Source of the DNA: Parerythrobacter lutipelagi
Lineage (GTDB): Bacteria > Pseudomonadota > Alphaproteobacteria > Sphingomonadales > Sphingomonadaceae
Direction of reading: 5' to 3'
Length of the DNA stretch: 64,000 nt
Assembly (NCBI RefSeq): GCF_005434975.1
Contig: NZ_SKCJ01000002.1
Location: 930,001-994,000 of the forward strand
Shown: one piece after another, positions 44,064-52,046 of the stretch
Numbering within the stretch: position 1 is the stretch's first letter
Layout of the letters: each line of letters starts with the position of its first letter
The notes under the pieces: model-generated
What the model was told of the DNA's origin: nothing
The model's input: only the letters and a program-made list of their open reading frames with translations
The model's database searches: none
Program-made: the position numbers and the translations under genes

Positions 44064-45467
44064 CTACTCGCTGTCACCCTGTTCCTTCGGGATCGGGGCA
44101 AAGCTTCCGGCAGGAACTGCGCTGGCGACCGGACTTGCCTCCAGCTCATTCAGCGCCTGAACGCCGAAGATCCAGTCATCACCGCGTAACGGAACAATGA
44201 AATCGACCTTTTCCCCCGCCAGCTGCTCGCTCGTCACGACGCAATCAGACCAGTCCTGACCGGCCGTTCCAGCCGGCACTGAAGCGCGCCATGCGGCTTC
44301 GTCGGTGCGGCGCACGCGAACACAATAGGCATCGGCACCGGCGATGGTTTGCCAGCTCAATGCGGTGTCGGTTCTGACCGCTGCGTCGATTGTCGGGGCC
44401 ACCGGCATGGGCGCATTGGCCAGCCGGTCAAGCGCTCGCACGTTCAACCGCGTGACTTTGGCGAGATAGCCGAAATCCATTTCATCGGTTGTATCCCCGT
44501 AAGTGACGCCCTCTTCCTCCCGCAAATCCTGGTGCTGATGATCATAATCTTCCACCGCGACGGAGAAGCGGACTGCCGGATAACCTTTGTCGAGAAACGG
44601 GATCTGGTCCCCGCCGCGCCCCATACGGTCGGTCCGCCAGATTTGCCGCACGTCCAATTCGCCGGGATACTCGTCCGCAATGGTATCCAGCCAGCGCGAC
44701 AGGTTGCGGCTTGGGCTGTCGTTCTCGCCGCCATTGCGTCGCTGTGCAGCACGGATGTCATCGGTCAGATCGGCCCGCGGCCCTTCGGAAAACACGCGCA
44801 CATGGGTGTCGTCGCAATAGCCGTCAGAGCCACAACTTCCGCCCACGATATCATTGTTGAGCACCGCCTTGACGGTCCAGCCCTGTTCTTCGGCATAATC
44901 GGCCATCAACTGGCCGCCGTAGAGCCCTTGCTCTTCACCCGATAGCAATGCGTAAACGATGGTGGCCGCGTATTTCTGTTTCGAGAGCACGCGCGCCGCT
45001 TCGATGACCAGGGCTGTGCCCGATCCGTCATCATTTGCGCCCGGAGCATCGCTGGTGAAATCCATCACGTCACTGACGCGGCTATCGATATGGCCTTGTA
45101 CGATGACAACTTCGTTCGGCCGTTCGGTGCCGCGCTGGATTGCGACCGCATTTCGTAACCGGGTCGGGGTCGGAATGCGCCGCCCCTGCACCACTCTTTC
45201 AGGCAGGACTACTTCAAGGCAATTGCCGCAGTCGGCAGAAATGGCGCGAAAGCTATCTGCGCCCCAATCGACCGCAGCGCCAATCCCGCGCTCAGGATCG
45301 TCCTGCGCGGACATGGTATGTCTGGTGCTGAACGCGACCAGGCGTTCCAGATCGGCTTCAAGCCGGTCAGCAGAAACAGATACAGCCGGATCAATGGGTT
45401 CGGCTTCGGACTGCGCAATGGCAGCGGAGGAACAGAAGGCAGCGAGCGTGACGATGAGATAGCGCAT
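44064..45467 (-). CDS. Secreted M28-family zinc aminopeptidase
   Basis: A 467-residue exported metallopeptidase with a signal peptide ending about AAIAQ (residue 19). The di-zinc site of M28 enzymes is visible: VQGHIDSRV (His, Asp), GANDDGSGTA (bridging Asp), LSGEEQGLYG (catalytic and metal Glu), NNDIVGG (Asp) and YDHQHQD (final His). A C-terminal fibronectin-III-like module (about 360-450) follows, a usual arrangement for secreted aminopeptidases. It probably releases N-terminal amino acids from periplasmic peptides. Located between DUF805 and rnr on one strand. Confidence 0.92.
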   Translation of the reverse strand: MRYLIVTLAAFCSSAAIAQSEAEPIDPAVSVSADRLEADLERLVAFSTRHTMSAQDDPERGIGAAVDWGADSFRAISADCGNCLEVVLPERVVQGRRIPTPTRLRNAVAIQRGTERPNEVVIVQGHIDSRVSDVMDFTSDAPGANDDGSGTALVIEAARVLSKQKYAATIVYALLSGEEQGLYGGQLMADYAEEQGWTVKAVLNNDIVGGSCGSDGYCDDTHVRVFSEGPRADLTDDIRAAQRRNGGENDSPSRNLSRWLDTIADEYPGELDVRQIWRTDRMGRGGDQIPFLDKGYPAVRFSVAVEDYDHQHQDLREEEGVTYGDTTDEMDFGYLAKVTRLNVRALDRLANAPMPVAPTIDAAVRTDTALSWQTIAGADAYCVRVRRTDEAAWRASVPAGTAGQDWSDCVVTSEQLAGEKVDFIVPLRGDDWIFGVQALNELEASPVASAVPAGSFAPIPKEQGDSE

Positions 45468-45520
45468 GACGCGTATCTCCGATCACGAGCGGCATTTGGC
45501 AAGCCCGATCTCGAATGAAT

Positions 45521-46111
45521 TCAGGTGAGCACCTCAGGCTCTTCGCCAAAACGGTTCGGTCCATCGTCCGATTCCAGAACCCCGAATATGATCGTAACCA
45601 GATAACCGGCCCAACCCACTATGCTGGAGAAATACAGTCGGGTCTGGTCGCCGAAGGCTTTATCCGGATCGGACTGATTCATTGCCGAGCGAGCCATCTC
45701 CACCACGGCATCGACGTTCAGGCTGCTCATCACTGTGGTATAAATCACCGGAGCAAGTGCGAGCGCCAGCCACCAGCCCGATTTGCCCGAATCGTGCAGA
45801 CGCCGCACGAAGCTGGCCGAGAACAACCCGATCAGGATGAAAGTCAGAGCGCCGCCAGCGTATGTGATAAAACGCATCTGGTCGCCGAGACTGGCAGACA
45901 TCGCTGCATTGACCGCTTCGGGATCTCCACCAGCCTGAACAGTTTCGAACGCTGCACCAAGCATGGCTGTGTACAGCGGTATCGAGACCGCCAGCCCGAT
46001 TACGAAATTCAGGATCACCAAAAACAGGACGTACCACCAAAAGGTCGAGCGCCTGTCCCGCCCCTCGAAATTCGTCAGGTTTTTCAGGTTGTGTTTAATT
46101 GCCGAGAGCAT
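45521..46111 (-). CDS. DUF805 membrane protein
   Basis: A 196-residue integral membrane protein of the DUF805 family. The diagnostic N-terminal FEGRDRRSTFWWYVLF (the GRxxRxxFW pattern) and the central SFVRRLHDSGKSGWW (RRLHDxGxSGWW) are present, with four predicted helices and the typical D-GPNRFG ending. No biochemical function is known for the family. The ATG at 46111 is chosen to start the family N-terminus; it is 19 bases after the proS stop. Confidence 0.92.
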   Translation of the reverse strand: MLSAIKHNLKNLTNFEGRDRRSTFWWYVLFLVILNFVIGLAVSIPLYTAMLGAAFETVQAGGDPEAVNAAMSASLGDQMRFITYAGGALTFILIGLFSASFVRRLHDSGKSGWWLALALAPVIYTTVMSSLNVDAVVEMARSAMNQSDPDKAFGDQTRLYFSSIVGWAGYLVTIIFGVLESDDGPNRFGEEPEVLT

Positions 46112-46130
46112 GGTCGTTCCCCGTAACCGA

Positions 46131-47681
46131 TCAATACGCGCGGGCGACGAATATGCGTTCGACCGCCGGTTCGCCAGTGAAAATGCAGGCTCCGTCAACC
46201 GCCGCTGCATCGACCGGAACATTGCGCATGGTAAGCTTCAAGGCTTTCAGCTGCTCGACGACCTTTTCAAGCGCTGCGCCGGTCGGCTTCGACCATTGCA
46301 CCTCGACCCAGCCGGGATAACGCGCATCGCCGGAGAAGAAATCCGATAATGCATCGAAATCCGTGATCCCGCGAGTGATATTGGCATCGCGGCGCTCGCG
46401 CGCTTCTTCAAACAAGCGGTCCTGGATGGCTTCCAGCAAGGATGGTGCCTGCGAAGAGAATCCTTCGCGGGTCAGGAACTGGAACGCAGGCTTGCCGCTT
46501 TCTTCGTTCCACAGCTGATCGCGCCGCAGCATTGCGACTTTGCCGTCCGCCATGTCCCGCGGCCCCACCTCGAGAATGATCGGCGCGCCTTTGCGAACCC
46601 ACTCCCAGCGCTTGGCAGAACCCTTGGCAGGGCGCTTGTCGAGCAACACGCGGATCGGTTCACCACAGGCGCTCAACCCAAGTTCGCGGAATTTCGCGAC
46701 GATCTCTCCGCAATACTCCAGCACTTTCTCGTCTTCGGGCTTGTCACGCAGCATGGGAAGAATGACAATCTGCCACGGGGCAATCTTGGGTGGCACACGC
46801 AGCCCGTCATCGTCGCCATGGGTCATTATGACACCGCCAACCATGCGTGTTGAAAAGCCCCAGCTGGTTGTATGCGCAAGTTGCTGGGTGCCTTCGCGAT
46901 CCTGATACCGGATGCCGCTGGCTTCAGCGAAATTCGTCCCGAGATAGTGACTCGTGCCAGCCTGGAGGGCTTTGCCATCCTGCATCATGGCTTCGATCGA
47001 CCAGGTTTCCACAGCACCGGGGAAACGTTCGTTCTCAGGCTTCTCGCCGACGATCACGGGAATGGCCAGATCATCTTCAGCACAATCGCTGTACATCGTG
47101 ATCGCGCGATGCGTTTCTTCGAGCGCATCCTCGCGCGTTTCGTGTGCCGTGTGGCCTTCCTGCCAGAGGAATTCAGTGGTGCGCAAGAACATCCGCGTGC
47201 GCATTTCCCAGCGCACCACATTGGCCCACTGGTTGGTCAGCAACGGCAGATCGCGCCAGCTTTGGACCCAGCGCGCCATCGCGTCGCCGATGATGGTTTC
47301 CGAAGTCGGGCGCACCACGAGCGGCTCTTCAAGCTTGGCTTCCGGATCGGGGATCAGCTTGCCATCGGGCCCGGCAATCAAACGGTGGTGCGTTACGACC
47401 GCCATTTCCTTGGCAAAGCCTTCGACATGCTCCGCCTCGCGTTCGAAGTTGGATAGCGGGATGAAAATCGGGAAATAGCAATTGTCGACGCCGGCATCCT
47501 TGATCCGCGCATCCATCAGGCGCTGGATACGTTCCCAGATGCCATAGCCCCACGGCTTCATGACCATGCAGCCGCGCACGCCCGACTCTTCGGCCAGGTC
47601 AGCGGCTGAAATTACTTCCTGATACCATTGCGCAAAATCGTCGGCGCGCTTCACCGAAAGAGCGTGGCGAATGTTTGACAA
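46131..47681 (-). CDS. proS: Prolyl-tRNA synthetase, eukaryote/archaeal-like type
   Basis: A class II synthetase of 516 residues. It is of the eukaryote/archaea-like architecture: no insertion editing domain between motifs 2 and 3, VRGCMVMKPWGYGIWERIQ at motif 1, PLVVRPTSETII and RTREFLWQEGHTAH-type motif 2 region, TSWGFSTRM at motif 3, a C-terminal extension after the anticodon domain, and a terminal tyrosine (FVARAY). Most other alphaproteobacteria use a bacterial-type enzyme of about 440 residues. Editing of mischarged alanine would need a separate protein, not seen here. phaR is 41 bases upstream. Confidence 0.95.
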   Translation of the reverse strand: MSNIRHALSVKRADDFAQWYQEVISAADLAEESGVRGCMVMKPWGYGIWERIQRLMDARIKDAGVDNCYFPIFIPLSNFEREAEHVEGFAKEMAVVTHHRLIAGPDGKLIPDPEAKLEEPLVVRPTSETIIGDAMARWVQSWRDLPLLTNQWANVVRWEMRTRMFLRTTEFLWQEGHTAHETREDALEETHRAITMYSDCAEDDLAIPVIVGEKPENERFPGAVETWSIEAMMQDGKALQAGTSHYLGTNFAEASGIRYQDREGTQQLAHTTSWGFSTRMVGGVIMTHGDDDGLRVPPKIAPWQIVILPMLRDKPEDEKVLEYCGEIVAKFRELGLSACGEPIRVLLDKRPAKGSAKRWEWVRKGAPIILEVGPRDMADGKVAMLRRDQLWNEESGKPAFQFLTREGFSSQAPSLLEAIQDRLFEEARERRDANITRGITDFDALSDFFSGDARYPGWVEVQWSKPTGAALEKVVEQLKALKLTMRNVPVDAAAVDGACIFTGEPAVERIFVARAY

Positions 47682-47722
47682 GTCGAGTTTCCTGTTGATT
47701 TCGAGTATGGCGCGAGCGCGCC

Positions 47723-48277
47723 TTATTTGCCCAGTTCGTCGAGCTTTTTCTGCATTTCGGCCATCTGTTTGCGCAAGGCAGCCAGCTCTTCACCATCCGA
47801 AGGTTTGGTTCCTCCAGCGGAGGTTTTCGAGCCCGGGATCAGAGCATCGCCCATTGCCTTCATCACCGCCAGATTGGTTTCCGCAATCTTTGCCAGCGGA
47901 TTGCCGGAAATACCCTTTTTGAAGGCTTCCTGCAGTTTGGTCTGGTTCTGCCGGAAATTGGTCATGCTGGCTTCGAGGTAGCTGGGCATCATGGACTGCA
48001 TTGAATTGCCGTACATACCGATCAAGTCACGCAGGAAGCTGACCGGCAACATCTGTTGGCCGCTGGCTTCTTCTTCCATGATGATCTGAGTCAGGATGGA
48101 ATGGGTGATGTCGTCGCCGGACTTGGCATCGACCACTTTGAAATCGACCCCCTCTCGCGTCATCTTCGCCAAATCGTCCAGTGTTATGTAGCTGGAGGAT
48201 CCGGTGTTGTAGAGACGACGGTTAGCGTATTTCTTGATGGTAATGGTGTCGCCATCTTGCGCATTGCGCTTGGCCAT
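47723..48277 (-). CDS. phaR: Polyhydroxyalkanoate synthesis repressor PhaR
   Basis: A regulator of polyhydroxyalkanoate (PHA) storage, 184 residues. The conserved DNA-binding N-terminus ITIKKYANRRLYNTGSSSYI and LDDLAKMTREG, then QIIMEEEASGQQMLPVSFLRDLI, match PhaR. A helical PHA-interacting middle and a heptad-like C-terminus (LAALRKQMAEMQKKLDEL) follow. Known PhaR binds PHA granules and releases phasin and phaR promoters. A CTGC-N4-GCAG site lies 29 bases upstream of the ATG. No PHA synthase is in the window. A short GGCGC-GCTC-GCGCC hairpin follows the stop but has no T-tract. Confidence 0.95.
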   Translation of the reverse strand: MAKRNAQDGDTITIKKYANRRLYNTGSSSYITLDDLAKMTREGVDFKVVDAKSGDDITHSILTQIIMEEEASGQQMLPVSFLRDLIGMYGNSMQSMMPSYLEASMTNFRQNQTKLQEAFKKGISGNPLAKIAETNLAVMKAMGDALIPGSKTSAGGTKPSDGEELAALRKQMAEMQKKLDELGK

Positions 48278-48305
48278 GGAGGTGCCCTCTCGTTGTGCAG
48301 GAATG

Positions 48306-48317
48306 CTGCATTAGCAG
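48306..48317. promoter_or_regulatory. Probable PhaR operator upstream of phaR
   Basis: CTGC-ATTA-GCAG at 48306-48317 is a perfect short palindrome matching the CTGC-N3/4-GCAG site I recall for PhaR in alphaproteobacteria. It lies 29 bases upstream of the phaR ATG within a TGC-rich stretch (48301-48337), the position expected for autoregulation. The link to PhaR is inference from remembered literature. Confidence 0.6.
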
Positions 48318-48345
48318 GTGCAGCATGTGCAGTGCAACATAGCTG

Positions 48346-49395
48346 TTATAAAACCGACCGGTCGAAACGGTTGCCCAAGGTTGTCAGCAATTCGTATTGG
48401 GACAGACCGCTTTTCGCGGCATTGTCCGGCAAGTCGAAAGGCACATCCAGCCAGTCACCCTCGCCCAGGTTCAGGGCATTGCTCGCATCGACCACGATCA
48501 TGTCCATCGAAACCTTGCCGAGAATCGGGAGCGCCACGTCTTCCCAGCCGAGCGCGCCCTCCGGCCCGCGCGTTCGGAGAAAACCATCGGCATAGCCGAG
48601 TGAAATCACCGCAACGCGCATTGCCCGATCCGCAGTGAAGGTCGCGTTGTATCCGACGCTGTCTCCGGCGCTGATCTGTCGCAATTGCAATACGCTTGCC
48701 TGCGGAAAAGCCACTTGCCGAATATGGCCGGAAAGCTCTGGCCGCGGCACCCCTCCATAAAGCGAGAGCCCGGGACGGGTCAGATCGAAATGGTAGCCTT
48801 CGCCCATGGCTATGCCTGCACTGTTGCACAGGCTGAGCGCTTCGTGCGGCAGATTTGCAGAGGCCTGCCGGAAGCGATCCAGCTGAAGCGCATTCTGGCC
48901 GCTCGACTCGTCGGCCGAAGCGAGATGCGACATCAGCACCTTGATTTCGAGCATCTGGAGCAGCGGATCGCCAATATCCTGCATCGAAATGCCGAGACGA
49001 TTTATCCCGGTGTCGACCATCAAGTGGCACGGGCCGTTACCCTGTTCGCGCCATAGCTTGGCCTGGGCCAGGCTGTTGATCACTGGCACCGCTCCGGTCG
49101 CCTCGGCAAAGGACACATCGCCAGCGGTCATCGGGCCGTGCAAGACAGCGATCGAGCAGCCTTGTGCTAAGCTCGCGACCGGTTCGACCTCGCTCCAGTG
49201 TGCGACGAAGAAGTGGCGCGCACCAGCTTCTCTGAGGGCCGGGACGCAATGTTCGACGCCGAGTCCATAGGCATCCGCCTTCACCGCTGCTCCGGTCTGC
49301 GCATGGCCTGACAAGCGATCGAGCGTTTTCCAGTTTGCCTTAAGCGCCGCTTCGTCGACCCGGAGCCGCAAGGTGGCAGGAGGTCTGTCAGGCAT
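48346..49395 (-). CDS. alr: Alanine racemase
   Basis: A PLP enzyme of 349 residues interconverting L- and D-alanine for peptidoglycan. The PLP lysine is Lys39 (AAVKADAYGLG), and the catalytic tyrosine is in SVGYNATFTADRAM of the beta domain. MVDTGINRLGIS and HLASADESS are also conserved. The ATG at 49395 overlaps the stop of the upstream MHS transporter by 8 bases; an earlier in-frame start is unlikely. D-alanine made here feeds the substrate later trimmed by the carboxypeptidase at 30 kb. Confidence 0.96.
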   Translation of the reverse strand: MPDRPPATLRLRVDEAALKANWKTLDRLSGHAQTGAAVKADAYGLGVEHCVPALREAGARHFFVAHWSEVEPVASLAQGCSIAVLHGPMTAGDVSFAEATGAVPVINSLAQAKLWREQGNGPCHLMVDTGINRLGISMQDIGDPLLQMLEIKVLMSHLASADESSGQNALQLDRFRQASANLPHEALSLCNSAGIAMGEGYHFDLTRPGLSLYGGVPRPELSGHIRQVAFPQASVLQLRQISAGDSVGYNATFTADRAMRVAVISLGYADGFLRTRGPEGALGWEDVALPILGKVSMDMIVVDASNALNLGEGDWLDVPFDLPDNAAKSGLSQYELLTTLGNRFDRSVL

Positions 49396-51022
49396 TGTCT
49401 TGGAAGTCGGTCGGTGGCCCGTTCGGCAATCCCCACCAGGCAACAACCACGCCAATTGCGACCACAATCCAAGTGTACCACAGCCCCGAGTAGACGTTGC
49501 CGGTGCTTGCGACGATTATTCCGGATATGAGCGGCAGGAAGCCGCCAAGCCAGCCGGCACCGATGTGATAGGGGATCGACATCGAGGAATAGCGGATGCG
49601 CGGCGGGAACATCTCGGTCAGGAGCGCCGCGACCGAACCATAGGTCAGTGCGGACAGAGCCCCGAGTGCCAGCAACAAGGCTACTATGCCGAGGATATTC
49701 CCAATCGGTGGCACTTGCCGGGAGAAATCGAAACCGTAGGGCGCAAGCGCCGCTTGCAAGCCGGAATTCCGTGCCGCGCCGTCTTGATACCATTCGGCGG
49801 GGATGGCGATCGGATCACCGGAAACGCTAACCGATACTTCTTCGCCCGGCTCCACCGTATAGGTGACACCGCTGGCGATCAGCGAGCCGAGCACCTTGCC
49901 GCAATCGCTCGGTTGACGATCCATCAGTTCGGCAAAAGGATCGGTTACGCATTCAGGACCGGTCACGACCACCGGGCTTCGTTCCGCCGCTTCAGCCAGC
50001 GCAGGATTGGCGAGGCTGCCCATGGCCCAGAAGATCGGGAACAGCAGCGCAAGCGATGCAAGCGCGCCGATGATGATCGGCTTCTTGCGACCGACCCGGT
50101 CCGACCATTTGCCGATGACAACGTAGAAGGCCATCGACAGCAGGCCGGCGATCAACAGAATGATTTCGACGGTCAGCTCGTCCAGCCGCATATCCCCTTT
50201 GAGGAACGAGAGGCTGGAGAAAAACGCGGTGTACCAGATCGTGGTCAGCACACCCGCCACCCCGAACAGAGCCACGAAAATGCGTTTCTTGTTGCCGGGA
50301 TAGGTGAAGCTTTCGAGAAACGGATTGCCCGAGGTTTCGCCCGCCTCTTTCATCGCTTTGAAAACCGGACTTTCGGACAGTTTGAAGCGCATCCACAAGG
50401 AAATTGCCAAGAGGATGATCGAAAGCAGGAATGGCACACGCCAGCCCCATGCGTTGAAATCGTCATCCGGAATGATGAAGCGGCAAACCAGTACGACGAT
50501 AATCGACAGGACAAATCCGCCGACTACGCTGGCCTGGATAAAGCTGGTGTAGAAACCGCGCTTCTCCGGCGGAGCATGTTCAGCCACATAGATTGCCGCG
50601 CCGCCATATTCACCGCCAAGCGCCAGTCCCTGCAGCACTCTGAGTATGATAACGATGATCGGCGCCACTATCCCGATCTGATCAACCGTCGGGATGAGGC
50701 CCACCCCGGCCGTTGCGATACCCATCAGCGTAACGGTCACCAAAAATGTGTATTTGCGCCCCAACTTGTCGCCCAGATAACCAAACAGGATTGCGCCGAC
50801 CGGCCGGAATGCAAAACCAACTGCGAAGGTGGACCAGACGAGCAGCAGACCCAGCGTGGGGTCGTCCACATCGTAAAAGGCGTCTTTCAGGATGTAAGCG
50901 AGCGTGCCGTAGATGAAGAAATCATACCATTCGAAAATGGTGCCGGCGGAACTGGCTCCGATGACGAGCCTGATTTCCTTCTCGCTGGGTTCGCGTTCCT
51001 GCATTGCGTCCGAGGCGTCCAT
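49388..51022 (-). CDS. MFS transporter, metabolite:H+ symporter (MHS) type
   Basis: A 544-residue major facilitator with 12 predicted helices. The MHS/ProP-like marks are SSAGTIFEWYDFFIYGTLA, the A-motif GYLGDKLGRKYTF between helices 2 and 3, and LALGGEYGGAAIYVAEHAP. A large extracytoplasmic insertion (about residues 345-445, with cysteines in GPECVTDP and PSDCGKV) splits the second half and may be closed by a disulfide. Substrate unknown; family members carry osmolytes or organic acids. It is coupled to alr downstream and lies 36 bases after the scaffold-like gene. Confidence 0.92.
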   Translation of the reverse strand: MDASDAMQEREPSEKEIRLVIGASSAGTIFEWYDFFIYGTLAYILKDAFYDVDDPTLGLLLVWSTFAVGFAFRPVGAILFGYLGDKLGRKYTFLVTVTLMGIATAGVGLIPTVDQIGIVAPIIVIILRVLQGLALGGEYGGAAIYVAEHAPPEKRGFYTSFIQASVVGGFVLSIIVVLVCRFIIPDDDFNAWGWRVPFLLSIILLAISLWMRFKLSESPVFKAMKEAGETSGNPFLESFTYPGNKKRIFVALFGVAGVLTTIWYTAFFSSLSFLKGDMRLDELTVEIILLIAGLLSMAFYVVIGKWSDRVGRKKPIIIGALASLALLFPIFWAMGSLANPALAEAAERSPVVVTGPECVTDPFAELMDRQPSDCGKVLGSLIASGVTYTVEPGEEVSVSVSGDPIAIPAEWYQDGAARNSGLQAALAPYGFDFSRQVPPIGNILGIVALLLALGALSALTYGSVAALLTEMFPPRIRYSSMSIPYHIGAGWLGGFLPLISGIIVASTGNVYSGLWYTWIVVAIGVVVAWWGLPNGPPTDFQDNA

Positions 51023-51058
51023 TCCTCATTCTCCCCCGAAGCTGATTGTCACGCGGCT

Positions 51059-51499
51059 CTAGCGAGGCTGCCCAGAATTGGAAAGCGCTGCGAGTGCGGC
51101 CTTCCACGGCAGCAGGATGGCATCGTGACGGCCCCTGTGTTCGCGGGCCGGTTGCAGGATTTCCAGCCCCTGCCAATCAGGCAAATCATCGGTACCCGCC
51201 AGCCAGATTTCCAGGCTGTGTACTGTGCGGCCTATATCCGATCCGGTTCGTCCTTTCGCGCCGCGCGCGAACAGGGAAGCCGCTGCTTGCCCGATGGCAC
51301 AAGCCTTCGCCTGCAGACCGAAGTCCGCGATGCCGCCGTCCCCGTTTACGTTGCAGGCAAAAACCACTTCGCTGCCACAGGTGCGCGACCGCGCGTCTCC
51401 TCGCCACTGAAAATCGGCAGCAAGCGGATAGATGGCAAGCTCGACGGCGAGCGAGAGTATGTTTGGAGTGTAGAGCCTGGCCAACCCGCTATCGGGCAT
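51059..51499 (-). CDS. Iron-sulfur scaffold-like protein (NifU/IscU N-domain)
   Basis: A 146-residue protein resembling the IscU/NifU scaffold: LYTPNILSLAVELAIYPL at the N-terminus, Cys41 in SRTCGSEVVF, and a second site in LQAKACAIGQAAASLF followed by a GxTG-type turn. The third canonical cysteine (HCS in IscU) is not present; the region reads GRHDAILLPWKAAL, so cluster binding must differ or be lost. It lies 3 bases after cvpA within the radA-cvpA-scaffold-MHS-alr run. A role in Fe-S assembly is family inference only. Confidence 0.75.
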   Translation of the reverse strand: MPDSGLARLYTPNILSLAVELAIYPLAADFQWRGDARSRTCGSEVVFACNVNGDGGIADFGLQAKACAIGQAAASLFARGAKGRTGSDIGRTVHSLEIWLAGTDDLPDWQGLEILQPAREHRGRHDAILLPWKAALAALSNSGQPR

Positions 51500-51502
51500 G
51501 GT

Positions 51503-52033
51503 TCACTCGCCGCTTTCTGCGGCTTCCTGCTCTGCACGGAGGTAGATCCGGCGTTCCTGAATCATCTGGACCAATGCCTCGCTCGACGCATTGACTACAG
51601 GATAGGTTCGCGCAGTCGTTATCCACGCCGGTCGTCCGGCAATACCCCAGACGGTATCGTAACCCAGCACCAACATCGAAAAAGCGATGACCACGATGAT
51701 CGCACCTTTGATCGCGCCAAAGCCGAAACCCAGAACCCGGTCAATCGGACCCAGCAGCGACTTGCGCGACGCATCGCCAGCCCTGCCAGCGATGAGTTTC
51801 ATCGCGGCGTACGGGATCAGCAGGAGCAGGACGAATGCGAGAATCGCAGTAGCGGTGCTGGCGCCAGTGTACGGCGACAGTGCAGTATACAGCGGTGTAT
51901 GCAGATAGTGGATGGCGAAGATTGCAAGGAACCAGGAGGCGAGCGACAGCACCTCCTGCACAAGACCGCGCATGAAGCCGCCAACAGCCGCCACACCGAC
52001 CACTATCAGCACAATGATATCGAAACCTGTCAT
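51503..52033 (-). CDS. cvpA: CvpA-family membrane protein
   Basis: A 176-residue CvpA protein with four predicted helices. MTGFDIIVLIVVGVAAVGGF and MRGLVQEVLSLASWFLAIF form the conserved start, and LLGPIDRVLGFGFGAIKG is the family motif in the third segment. CvpA was first linked to colicin V production; later work ties it to envelope stress and bile resistance. It lies 13 bases after radA, a neighbour pair found in many alphaproteobacteria (often with purF nearby, not seen here). Confidence 0.93.
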   Translation of the reverse strand: MTGFDIIVLIVVGVAAVGGFMRGLVQEVLSLASWFLAIFAIHYLHTPLYTALSPYTGASTATAILAFVLLLLIPYAAMKLIAGRAGDASRKSLLGPIDRVLGFGFGAIKGAIIVVIAFSMLVLGYDTVWGIAGRPAWITTARTYPVVNASSEALVQMIQERRIYLRAEQEAAESGE

Positions 52034-52046
52034 ATGCCGCGCAGAA

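Noticed and set aside
42703-44160. A 485-codon open frame antisense to rnr
   Set aside because: Same cause: rnr is complete on the minus strand and the antisense translation shows no family features.
47709-47722. GGCGC-GAGC-GCGCC hairpin after phaR as a terminator
   Set aside because: The stem is only 5 bp and no T-tract follows on the minus strand; proS begins 41 bases on.
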